This document shows, piece by piece, positions 1 to 6,864 of a stretch of 19,467 nucleotides of DNA. The position numbers were made by a program, and so were the translations under genes. A model generated the notes under the pieces. The model was not told where the DNA came from, did not search any database, and was given only the letters and a program-made list of their open reading frames with translations. Position 1 is the first letter of the stretch. The number at the start of each line of letters is the position of its first letter. The stretch comes from Bacillota bacterium (GTDB lineage: Bacteria > Bacillota > Clostridia > Oscillospirales > Oscillospiraceae), in assembly GCA_017861415.1 (NCBI GenBank), contig JAGFXS010000003.1, positions 1-19,467 of the forward strand, read 5' to 3'.

Positions 1-746
1 AAGGTAACAGCGGCATTTTTAGCTTGGATTTTCCTCAACTAATTAATTTTGTGGATGTCGCCAGTGTGTTTATTGTTATCGGCTGTACGTTTGCCGTGGT
101 TGTCGCCAGCTTTCCAAAAGAGATGTTCCTCTCCATGCCCAAGCATTTCGCCATCATGCTTAACACCAAGCGATATGAACCACTGACGTACATCAAGCAG
201 TTGGTAGAGCTGGCTCAGGTAGCGAGAAAAAACGGGCTTCTGGCTTTGGAAGAGCAGGCCATGGCGCAAAAGGATCCCTTCTTCCAGCAGGCAATTATGC
301 TCATTGTAGATGCTAACGACCCGGATAAGGTTCGCAGTATTCTGATGAACGATATTGAAACTACGTCAGAGCGCCATGGCAGCGTCATTGGCATGTATGA
401 ACGCGGTGCAGCCATTGCCCCCGCCTTCGGTATGATCGGTACCCTCATCGGTCTGATCAAAATGCTCAAGGCAATGAGTCCCGAAGAAGGTGGTGCCGAC
501 GCTATCGGCCCTGCTATGGCAGTCGCTTTGATTACTACCCTCTACGGCTGTATTCTGGCCCACATGGTCTTTACCCCCATTGCCTCCAATCTTCAGATCC
601 GTGACGAGGAAGAAGTCCTCTGTCGTATGATCATCGTGGAAGGCGTTATGTCAATCCAATCCGGTGAAAATCCGAAATTTCTAGAAGAGGACGGAAAGAG
701 CAAGGGAAAAACCAAGCCCTCCAAGGGAAAGGGCAAGAAGTCATAG
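1..746 (+). CDS. motA: Flagellar motor stator protein MotA (5' partial)
   Basis: MotA forms the ion channel of the stator with MotB and pushes on the rotor through its cytoplasmic loop. The reading frame is open to the left edge (frame from base 3). The first visible start is a TTG at 24, but the residues before it read as MotA, and the first transmembrane helix expected ahead of the SVFIVIGCTFAVV segment is missing. The true start is therefore probably outside the window. Seen in order: a membrane segment near the visible N-terminus, a long cytoplasmic stretch, then APAFGMIGTLIGLIKML and GPAMAVALITTLYG, the two conserved C-terminal MotA helices. The tail is very lysine-rich (KGKTKPSKGKGKKS). 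motB follows 46 bases downstream, as expected for a motAB pair. The family call is firm; only the start is unknown. Confidence 0.95.
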   Translation, partial: GNSGIFSLDFPQLINFVDVASVFIVIGCTFAVVVASFPKEMFLSMPKHFAIMLNTKRYEPLTYIKQLVELAQVARKNGLLALEEQAMAQKDPFFQQAIMLIVDANDPDKVRSILMNDIETTSERHGSVIGMYERGAAIAPAFGMIGTLIGLIKMLKAMSPEEGGADAIGPAMAVALITTLYGCILAHMVFTPIASNLQIRDEEEVLCRMIIVEGVMSIQSGENPKFLEEDGKSKGKTKPSKGKGKKS

Positions 747-792
747 GCCAAAGGCGTATCTCGCCATGGTCCAAAGGAAGTGACGCCTCCAT

Positions 793-1626
793 ATGAAAAA
801 GAAAAGAAAGTCCGGCGGTGCCAATTGGATGGATACCTACGGCGACATGGTAACTTTACTATTGTGCTTTTTTGTACTATTATACTCTATGTCGACACTG
901 GATCAGCAAAAGTGGATTCAATTGGTGAGAAGCTTTAATCCAGATGCAATCCCCGAAATTACCGAGATGCAGGGGAATGACGGCCCCATTGCAGACCCCG
1001 CTCAGCCAAGTGAAGATGATATTGATTTGCTCTTTCAAGAACTCCAGGAATATATTGCTGCCCAGAACGCTCAGGACAGCATGTCCGTGACCCAGGGCGA
1101 CGGATATGTGTTTTTATCACTCAATGATGCTGTCTTCTTCGACGGCGACAGTTATGTCTTGCGCAACGAGGGAAAATTGGTTTTGGATGCTGTCGGCGCC
1201 ATGCTAGGCTCTGTTAGTGACTCTATTGATGAACTGCGTATTCTGGGCCATACGGCCCAGGCAGAGCCCAACCGTTTAAATGACCCCATGGTGGATCGCA
1301 TGCTTTCCACCAACCGCGCCAACAGAGTTTTGGTTTACCTGCAGGGCCTGGAATCCATGAAGGGGCTTCATCCTGCGCGCATGATTGCCCAGGGTCACGG
1401 TCAATGGCGGCCAATTTCCTCAAATGATACCGGCGCGGAACGCGCCCGAAATCGCCGGGTGGAGATCATTGTCACAGGCAGAAACGTGGACAACACTCTG
1501 CGTGATAGTCTGGATCAATACTACACCGACCGTAACACGGATCGCCCCGAAAACGCCATCTCCTATCCGGACGAAGGTTATCCCGCCTCCGGAACGCAGG
1601 AAACCGCCAACCAAACCGCTGAATAA
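793..1626 (+). CDS. motB: Flagellar motor stator protein MotB (OmpA-like)
   Basis: MotB anchors the stator to peptidoglycan and supplies the ion-binding aspartate of the channel. The 277-residue product starts with a basic stretch, then WMDTYGDMVTLLLCFFVLLY, a single transmembrane helix in which Asp18 (YGDMVTLL) matches the essential MotB aspartate. A linker leads to a C-terminal OmpA-like peptidoglycan-binding domain (about 145-230) with LSTNRANRVLVYL and ERARNRRVEIIV. Oddly, the usual GHTD of this domain reads GHTA (Ala155), while the LSxxR arginine (Arg175) is kept. The acidic, proline-containing tail is probably disordered. An AAGGAAG ribosome site lies about 12 bases before the ATG. The gene follows motA and precedes fliM by a short gap. 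Confidence 0.95.
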   Translation: MKKKRKSGGANWMDTYGDMVTLLLCFFVLLYSMSTLDQQKWIQLVRSFNPDAIPEITEMQGNDGPIADPAQPSEDDIDLLFQELQEYIAAQNAQDSMSVTQGDGYVFLSLNDAVFFDGDSYVLRNEGKLVLDAVGAMLGSVSDSIDELRILGHTAQAEPNRLNDPMVDRMLSTNRANRVLVYLQGLESMKGLHPARMIAQGHGQWRPISSNDTGAERARNRRVEIIVTGRNVDNTLRDSLDQYYTDRNTDRPENAISYPDEGYPASGTQETANQTAE

Positions 1627-1702
1627 GATTATTCTCCGGCCCAAAGTCCTTTGGATCGGACTACAATAGACTATAGCATGTCAAGTGAGAGAGGTTACGC
1701 CT

Positions 1703-2725
1703 ATGGCTGAGGTTTTATCGCAAAGTCAAATAGATATGCTGTTAACGGCTGCCCTAAGCGGTAACATGAACGACTTAGATGGAGAGGGGCAGGAGTCCCA
1801 GGATAAGAAATACCGCAAATATGATTTTCACAGCCCCCGAAAATTTACCAAAGACCGTCTTCGTATCCTCAATGGTATCTTTGACAGCTACAGCAGAATT
1901 ATCAACAACCGCATTAACGGCCTGCTTCGCTCTGCCTGCGAAATCGAGGTGGAATCTATTGAAGAGCAGCGCTTTTATGAATTTTCCAATGCCCTTACTG
2001 AAGGAGATGTGCTCACACTGGCTCACCTAGATTACAAAGGCCGATCAGAGGAAACTCCCGTCCTCCTGTATGTCAGCAGAACGGTGATGCTTAGTATGAT
2101 TGACCGCCTCATCGGGGGCACGGGTGATCCGGATGAGCACTTATCTCCTGACTACACATTTACAGACCTTGAGATGAAGCTATACGAAAACCTGATGAAA
2201 AACCTAGTTTCTCTCATGGGTAGCAGCTGGGAAAGCTACCTCAGCCTAAACTTTGATTTTGGCAGAGTAGAACCCAACCCAACCTTGGTGCAGCTGGTCA
2301 GCCTAAATGAAACCGTTGTAATTGTGGACCTACTTTTACGTTTTCCCAATTGTGAGGGCCGTCTGAGCATTTGTCTGCCGGGCATGATGCTGACCAATCT
2401 CTTCAGTGATATCAACCGCGGTTCCCCTGAGCGGAGAATTCAAGACGAGGATAAATCAGAGGAGATTTTCACTGCCATCCGGGATACGGATCTGGAGCTT
2501 ACCATGGAGCTTTGCAGTACCAAACTTCAGCTTCAAGACATCTTTCATTTGAGTGTCGGTGATGTGATCGACTTAAATCGCTCCAAGGATTCACCGGTCT
2601 ATATCAACATTGGTGGTTATCGTTGGTTTGAGGGTCAAATGGGGGTTTACAACAAAAATATGGCAGTAAAGATAGCAAATATTTATTTCACACCGCAGGA
2701 AAGGGACGAAGAACAGGATGATTAA
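1703..2725 (+). CDS. fliM: Flagellar motor switch protein FliM
   Basis: FliM is the C-ring protein that receives phosphorylated CheY and links it to FliG and FliN/FliY to reverse rotation. The 340-residue product opens with LSQSQIDMLL, the N-terminal CheY-P binding motif. The middle domain follows (FHSPRKFTKDRLRILNGIF at about 40-60, then LIGGTGDP), and it ends with a C-terminal SpoA-type domain (LSVGDVIDLNRS..., INIGGYRWFEGQMGVYNKNMAVKI). The ATG at 1703 is chosen over an in-frame GTG at 1685 because AGAGAGG sits 8 bases before it and the protein then begins at the usual family N-terminus. The stop overlaps the fliY start by 8 bases, so the two are probably translationally coupled. Confidence 0.96.
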   Translation: MAEVLSQSQIDMLLTAALSGNMNDLDGEGQESQDKKYRKYDFHSPRKFTKDRLRILNGIFDSYSRIINNRINGLLRSACEIEVESIEEQRFYEFSNALTEGDVLTLAHLDYKGRSEETPVLLYVSRTVMLSMIDRLIGGTGDPDEHLSPDYTFTDLEMKLYENLMKNLVSLMGSSWESYLSLNFDFGRVEPNPTLVQLVSLNETVVIVDLLLRFPNCEGRLSICLPGMMLTNLFSDINRGSPERRIQDEDKSEEIFTAIRDTDLELTMELCSTKLQLQDIFHLSVGDVIDLNRSKDSPVYINIGGYRWFEGQMGVYNKNMAVKIANIYFTPQERDEEQDD

Positions 2726-4118
2726 TAACATCTTCAGCCCAATGGAGATTGATGCCATTGGTGAAATCATGAACATCAGTCTCGGATCTTCAGCTACTTC
2801 CGTCTCCAACATGCTGGATCATCGGGTGGATATCACAACCCCCAGAGTCTCTGTCATAGAGCCACGGGATCTCACTCTGGGAGAATTGGATCCGGCAGTG
2901 GGTGTTGAAATCCGATACGTTTCCGGGCTCGCGGGAAGCAACATCATGCTTCTAAAACGCAGCGATGTGAAATCCATTGTTGATATCCTGATGGGGACTG
3001 AGACCCCGGATGCGGATTTTGAACTAAACGAACTAACCATCAGCGCGGTTTGTGAGCTTATGAATCAGATGATGGGGGCAGCCTCCACCGCCCTATCCGA
3101 TTTTCTCGGACGTATGGTGAACATCTCCACCCCACAGTCCTTTGAGCTGAGCAATTTTGAGGATTTCAAAGCCGAGCATTTCCCACCCTCTGTTGGAATG
3201 CTGGTGGTTGTTCGATTTACCCTCACCATTGAGGGCTCTCTCCAAAGTGAATTCATGAACGTCATCACCGTGGAATTGGCTCGAGAACTAATTTCCGGCT
3301 TTGGCCTAGAGGATCTTTCTTCTACCGAGGTATCACCCCTTCCGGAGGAATCCGGCGGATCCCTGAGTCAAGCCGACGTGGAGAAACTGCTTGCCAATGC
3401 GGCACCACCTCGGGCGTCGACCACCTCCTCGCCTCCTCCCGCTTCGACTACAGGCGCTCTCAGCCAAAAGGAAATTGAAGATTTATTGGGAAAAAGCAGA
3501 GCAGAGGCGTCCCCTTCCACCCCCTTAAGCCAGGACGAGGTAGAGCGGCTTTTGCAGAGAGAACAGCAGGCCCAGCCTTTCAAAGATCCGTCCGCCTCTG
3601 CACCTCCTCAGTCTTACCAAATGGACGCGCCCCCTGGTTCTTATCCGCAGCCCTATGGTCAGCCCTACCCCCCCGATGGGGCAAGCGGTTCTTATCCCCC
3701 CCCTTATGGACAACCCTTCCCAGGATACTATCCGCCTCCGCCTTACTATTACCCCGCTCCGCAACAGGCACAGCAGCTTGATCCGAAGGTCATAAACGCC
3801 CAGCCCGTAGCATTGTCTCAGATGGATGCGATGGAACAGCTAGCTCCAGAGCAAGCACAAAATCTAGACCTCATCATGACAATTCCGCTGGATGTCTCCG
3901 TAGAAATTGGGCGGACTCGCCGGAAGGTACAGGATATCCTGTCTCTGACCAAGGGTTCCTTGGTTGTCTTGGACAAGCTCGCAGGCGATCAGGTAGACTT
4001 GTACGTGAATGGCCAATGCATTGCCAAAGGCGATGTCGTGGTCATAGACGATAATTTTGGCATCCGCATCACCGCGATTCTTACTCCTGCTGATCCCAGA
4101 GAGCTGATTTCCTATTAA
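2718..4118 (+). CDS. fliY: FliY: CheC-type CheY-P phosphatase fused to FliN switch domain
   Basis: FliY replaces FliN in many Firmicutes and both builds the C-ring and removes phosphate from CheY-P. The 466-residue protein has an N-terminal CheC-like domain with two intact phosphatase signatures, each E-x2-N followed by 22 residues and a proline: DAIGEIMN (Glu16/Asn19) and SAVCELMN. A disordered linker (about 205-380) follows, carrying three LSQxx[VI]exLL motifs at residues 216, 248 and 270 that look like the FliM CheY-binding motif. After them comes a Pro/Tyr/Gln-rich segment with two GSYPxPYGQPxP repeats (307 and 324). The C-terminal SpoA/FliN domain is about 382-460 (IPLDVSVEIGRTRRKVQDIL). 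It is longer than typical FliY mainly because of the linker. The start overlaps the end of fliM. Confidence 0.95.
   Translation: MINNIFSPMEIDAIGEIMNISLGSSATSVSNMLDHRVDITTPRVSVIEPRDLTLGELDPAVGVEIRYVSGLAGSNIMLLKRSDVKSIVDILMGTETPDADFELNELTISAVCELMNQMMGAASTALSDFLGRMVNISTPQSFELSNFEDFKAEHFPPSVGMLVVVRFTLTIEGSLQSEFMNVITVELARELISGFGLEDLSSTEVSPLPEESGGSLSQADVEKLLANAAPPRASTTSSPPPASTTGALSQKEIEDLLGKSRAEASPSTPLSQDEVERLLQREQQAQPFKDPSASAPPQSYQMDAPPGSYPQPYGQPYPPDGASGSYPPPYGQPFPGYYPPPPYYYPAPQQAQQLDPKVINAQPVALSQMDAMEQLAPEQAQNLDLIMTIPLDVSVEIGRTRRKVQDILSLTKGSLVVLDKLAGDQVDLYVNGQCIAKGDVVVIDDNFGIRITAILTPADPRELISY
3363..3554 (+). repeat. Three CheY-binding-like motif copies in the fliY linker
   Basis: Three copies of a ten-residue motif are encoded at 3363-3392 (LSQADVEKLL), 3459-3488 (LSQKEIEDLL) and 3525-3554 (LSQDEVERLL), separated by Ala/Ser/Thr/Pro-rich spacers. 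They match the N-terminal motif of FliM in this same window (LSQSQIDMLL). The repeat is at protein level; the DNA of the copies has diverged. A possible degenerate fourth copy is LSQMDAMEQL near 3816-3845. Confidence 0.75.
3636..3722 (+). repeat. Pro/Tyr tandem repeat with poly-C tracts inside fliY
   Basis: Two copies of GSYPxPYGQPxP are encoded at 3636-3671 and 3687-3722 in the fliY linker. This stretch holds a run of seven C at 3668-3674 and eight C at 3696-3703. A length change in either run would shift the frame before the C-terminal FliN domain. Confidence 0.6.
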
Positions 4119-4135
4119 AGCAGGTTCTCTTCCCT

Positions 4136-4249
4136 ATGTTACAATCCACGTGGCGCAACAATCAGCGTGACCGCTTGGGCCGTTTCAAAGCCTCTGCGCC
4201 GTATGTGAAGGATCCGCTTTCATCAGTTGTTCTCGTATCTACTAAATGA
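4136..4249 (+). other. Doubtful 37-codon open frame in the fliY-cheY gap
   Basis: The 158 bases between fliY and cheY contain one complete short frame from ATG 4136 to TGA 4249, covering most of the gap. The peptide would be basic at its N-terminal half (RNNQRDRLGRFK). No good ribosome binding site precedes it; only AGCAGG lies about 12 bases upstream. Codon use resembles the neighbours. I do not recognise the peptide, and it may be chance or a remnant. Confidence 0.2.
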
Positions 4250-4276
4250 CAAAATAATTTTAAGGATGGAATAAAA

Positions 4277-4642
4277 ATGGCTAAGATTTTGTTGGTTGAC
4301 GACGCCGCTTTCATGCGCAAAGTGATTAAGGACACCCTCATCAAAAGCGGTTATACCGATCTGTATGAAGCGGTAGACGGCTTGGACGCCTTGGAAAAAT
4401 ATGACGAGGTAAAGCCCGATCTGGTCATCATGGACATCACTATGCCCAACATGGATGGTCTGGAAGCCTTGAAGAGTATCCGTAGTAAGGACCCGAACGC
4501 AAATATTGTGATGTGCTCCGCCATGGGCCAGGAGACCATGGTTATCGACGCCGTCCGCTCCGGTGCCAAGGACTTCATTGTTAAGCCCTTTAAGGCCGAT
4601 AGGGTTCTGAAGACCGTAACCTCCATCGTCGGCAATCCGTAA
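4277..4642 (+). CDS. cheY: Chemotaxis response regulator CheY
   Basis: CheY is the single-domain response regulator that carries the phosphate signal from CheA to the flagellar switch. All 121 residues form a receiver domain. The acidic pair is Asp8/Asp9 (LLVDDAAFMR), the phospho-acceptor is Asp53 (VIMDITMPNMDG), the switch hydroxyl is Ser81 (VMCSAMGQ) and the conserved lysine is Lys103 (IVKPF). It sits between fliY and fliO, as in many Firmicutes flagellar operons, so its targets FliM and FliY are encoded just upstream. AAGGATGG precedes the ATG. A 158-base gap upstream, the longest inside the operon, could hold an internal promoter, but no convincing hexamer pair was seen. Its partner kinase CheA is not in the window. 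Confidence 0.95.
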   Translation: MAKILLVDDAAFMRKVIKDTLIKSGYTDLYEAVDGLDALEKYDEVKPDLVIMDITMPNMDGLEALKSIRSKDPNANIVMCSAMGQETMVIDAVRSGAKDFIVKPFKADRVLKTVTSIVGNP

Positions 4643-4646
4643 TTCT

Positions 4647-5021
4647 ATGCAGTCGGATATTTTCACCCTGCTGGGCATGCTCCTCACGCTGGTTGCCATC
4701 TTGGTGCTGGCCTACATTTCTACCCGCTATGTAGCCAAATTCAAGCTGGGCAAACTGATGCGCACCAAGGGCGGAGGAGGGCATATGCAGGTTTTGGATC
4801 AGCTTGCCATCGGGCAGGACGCAAGATTGCTCCTGGTAACGGTTGGTGATCGTTTTCTCCTTCTGGGGCACTCTGCCTCAGGAATCAGCCTCTTGGCAGA
4901 GCTTACCGCTCAGGAGGCAGAGCGCTGGCTTTTGGAGCTGGCACAACAGACTCAGGCGACAAAGGATGCGCCTAGCTTCCGAGACTCACTTCTTGAAGTC
5001 CTGAAGCAACGTAAACAATAA
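4647..5021 (+). CDS. fliO: Flagellar biosynthesis protein FliO
   Basis: FliO is a small bitopic membrane protein that helps assemble the FliP ring of the flagellar export gate. The 124-residue product has one N-terminal transmembrane helix (about 6-27, LLGMLLTLVAILVLAYIST). A compact cytoplasmic part follows, with MQVLDQLAIGQDARLLLVTV and FLLLGHSASGISLL, the usual FliO core, and then a charged tail. Sequence conservation in the family is weak, but the position directly before fliP is diagnostic. The ATG lies only 4 bases after the cheY stop with no clear ribosome site of its own, which suggests translation by coupling to cheY. Confidence 0.88.
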   Translation: MQSDIFTLLGMLLTLVAILVLAYISTRYVAKFKLGKLMRTKGGGGHMQVLDQLAIGQDARLLLVTVGDRFLLLGHSASGISLLAELTAQEAERWLLELAQQTQATKDAPSFRDSLLEVLKQRKQ

Positions 5022-5033
5022 GGGGGATGGGCC

Positions 5034-5699
5034 GTGCAGGACGCACTTATCAATATTAATGGCGATCAGGTGCAGGTACTGCAGATTTTAGCACTCACCA
5101 CCTTGATTTCTCTCCTGCCCTCTATTCTGGTGATGATGACCTCCTTCACCAGGTATATCATTGTGTTCTCCTTCCTCCGCTCCGCCATGGGCACCCAGCA
5201 GACGCCGCCCAACATGGTTTTAGTGGGCATGGCCCTGTTTCTGACCCTCTTTACCATGGCCCCGGTGTTCGGGGAAATCAATACCACCGCTTATGAACCC
5301 TACACTGCGGGGGAAATTTCCCAAGAGGAGTTTCTGGACAGGGCGGAAGGCCCCATTAAGGACTTCATGCTCCGTCAGACGGAGACCACCTCCATCCACA
5401 TGTACTGTGACTTGGCCGATATGTCTCGCCCCGCGGACGGTGATGCCGCTATGGATCTTCCTATGCGTGTAGTGATCCCGGCTTTTATGACCTCTGAGTT
5501 GAAGCGGGCCTTTGAAATCGGCTTCTTCCTCTACATCCCCTTCATGCTGATTGACATTGTGGTTTCTGCCACCCTCATGTCCATGGGCATGATTATGCTC
5601 CCGCCCTCCATGATCTCTATGCCCTTTAAGCTGTTGCTGTTTATTACGCTCAACGGCTGGGAGCTGCTCTTCTCCACATTAGTCCAAGGCTTCCGATGA
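5034..5699 (+). CDS. fliP: Flagellar export gate protein FliP
   Basis: FliP forms the core channel of the flagellar type III export gate together with FliQ and FliR. The 221-residue product begins with a hydrophobic helix, then TSFTRYIIVFSFLRSAMGTQ and PPNMVLVGMALFLTLFTMAPVF. After an extracytoplasmic loop comes FMTSELKRAFEIGFFLYIPFM and LMSMGMIMLPPSMISMPFK, all hallmarks of FliP. No cleavable signal peptide is evident. The length is close to that of Bacillus FliP and shorter than enterobacterial FliP. The start is a GTG at 5034, preceded by AAGGGGG with about 7 bases of spacing; an ATG at 5027 is out of frame. fliQ follows after a 24-base gap. Confidence 0.96.
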   Translation: MQDALININGDQVQVLQILALTTLISLLPSILVMMTSFTRYIIVFSFLRSAMGTQQTPPNMVLVGMALFLTLFTMAPVFGEINTTAYEPYTAGEISQEEFLDRAEGPIKDFMLRQTETTSIHMYCDLADMSRPADGDAAMDLPMRVVIPAFMTSELKRAFEIGFFLYIPFMLIDIVVSATLMSMGMIMLPPSMISMPFKLLLFITLNGWELLFSTLVQGFR

Positions 5700-5723
5700 C
5701 TCCAAGAAAGGAGATGCCGTCCA

Positions 5724-5984
5724 ATGGACCCCACACAAGTCAGTGAGGTACTACGTGAAGGGATCTTTGTCGCCCTCAAACTCGGCGCTCCATTGTTGCT
5801 GCTCAGCATGCTCATCGGTGTCGCAGTGGCGATTTTTCAGGCCGTCACCCAGATCCATGAACAAACCATCTCCTTTGCGCTGAAGCTCACCGTTGTTGTT
5901 TTGGTCTGTCTTCTCTTCGGAGGAAGAATGATGGATATCCTGCTGGAATACACCAGACATCTGTTTACATTGATGCTTACCTAG
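5724..5984 (+). CDS. fliQ: Flagellar export gate protein FliQ
   Basis: FliQ is the small two-helix subunit that wraps the FliP/FliR core of the export gate. The 86-residue product has the two expected hydrophobic hairpin helices (about 15-40 and 50-72). They flank IFQAVTQIHEQTISFALKL, the most conserved part of the family (Q-x-hydrophobic, T-Q-I-x-E-Q-T). An AAAGGAG ribosome site lies about 11 bases before the ATG. It sits between fliP and fliR, which is the universal order. Confidence 0.95.
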   Translation: MDPTQVSEVLREGIFVALKLGAPLLLLSMLIGVAVAIFQAVTQIHEQTISFALKLTVVVLVCLLFGGRMMDILLEYTRHLFTLMLT

Positions 5985-6048
5985 CGGCTCCCGGATTATA
6001 CGCCGGTCCGGCCCCATGGGGAATCTGGAACGGGAAGGAGGCGGTGGC

Positions 6049-6822
6049 ATGCTCGACTGGGAACGACTGACTCTGTTTTTCTACATTCTGACCCGCATGT
6101 CCGGTTTTGTACTCTTCAGTCCGGTTCTTGGCCGCCAGAGCATTCCCGGCATCGTCCGCGCAGGATTCATCCTTGTCCTAGCCATTACGGTCACGTCCTT
6201 TACTCCCGGCGGCGCCCCTATGCCCACCCATCTCCTTCAGTTTGCCCTGAACCTTTTCTTAGAGCTTTCCGTTGGCTTGCTTCTGGGCTTTGCCATGCAG
6301 CTTTTCTTCTACATCCCTCTGCTAGCCGGTGAGGTGTTGGACACTCAATTTGGATTTACCATGGGAAAGATTTACGACGCCGGCTCCCAAACCTCCATGT
6401 CTGTCACCAGCACCCTGCTCAATATCTTTATGTTTTTGTTGTTTTTTACGGCCAACGGTCATCACACCCTGCTGCGCATTCTCCTCACCTCGGGGAGTGT
6501 CATTCCCTTTGGCCAGGCCGCCATCAACCCTGAAGCAGCCTGGGCCATCGGAGATATCTTTGTTTCATGCACCCTCCTTGCCGTCAAGCTGGCTTTGCCC
6601 ATTTTGGCCGCGGAGCTTATGGGGCAGGTTGGTATGGGCATTCTTATGAAGGCAATCCCCCAGATCAACGTCTTCGCCATCAATATTGAACTCAAGGTGG
6701 TCGTGGGCCTCGTCATGATTATGTTCCTCATCACCCCCTTCAGTGAATTTCTGCTGGCAGCGGAGAATCAGATGCTGGGTTCCATGCAGGACCTGCTCAG
6801 ACTGGCACTACCATCACCATAA
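6049..6822 (+). CDS. fliR: Flagellar export gate protein FliR
   Basis: FliR is the single-copy subunit that completes the FliP/Q/R export gate. The 257-residue product is strongly hydrophobic, with about six membrane helices. Visible family features include TRMSGFVLFSPVLGRQSIPG near the N-terminus, GFAMQLFFYIPLLAGEVLDTQFGF in the middle (given here as key residues of the helix 3-4 region), and QINVFAINIELKVVVGL near the C-terminus. The ATG at 6049 is preferred to an in-frame ATG at 6016 because GGAAGGAGG lies 7 bases before it and the extra 11 residues (glycine- and glutamate-rich) look like untranslated leader. flhB follows about 40 bases downstream. Confidence 0.95.
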   Translation: MLDWERLTLFFYILTRMSGFVLFSPVLGRQSIPGIVRAGFILVLAITVTSFTPGGAPMPTHLLQFALNLFLELSVGLLLGFAMQLFFYIPLLAGEVLDTQFGFTMGKIYDAGSQTSMSVTSTLLNIFMFLLFFTANGHHTLLRILLTSGSVIPFGQAAINPEAAWAIGDIFVSCTLLAVKLALPILAAELMGQVGMGILMKAIPQINVFAINIELKVVVGLVMIMFLITPFSEFLLAAENQMLGSMQDLLRLALPSP

Positions 6823-6864
6823 CCGGATTCACCGGGTTTTGCGGATGAAAGGGGGGATCATGCC

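Noticed and set aside
1385..1669. A 94-codon + strand frame overlapping the end of motB
   Set aside because: It lies in another frame of the motB OmpA-like domain, has no ribosome site and no recognisable product.
4223..4699. A 158-codon - strand frame opposite cheY
   Set aside because: It is antisense to a firmly identified CheY and its composition mirrors the complementary codons; no family is recognised.
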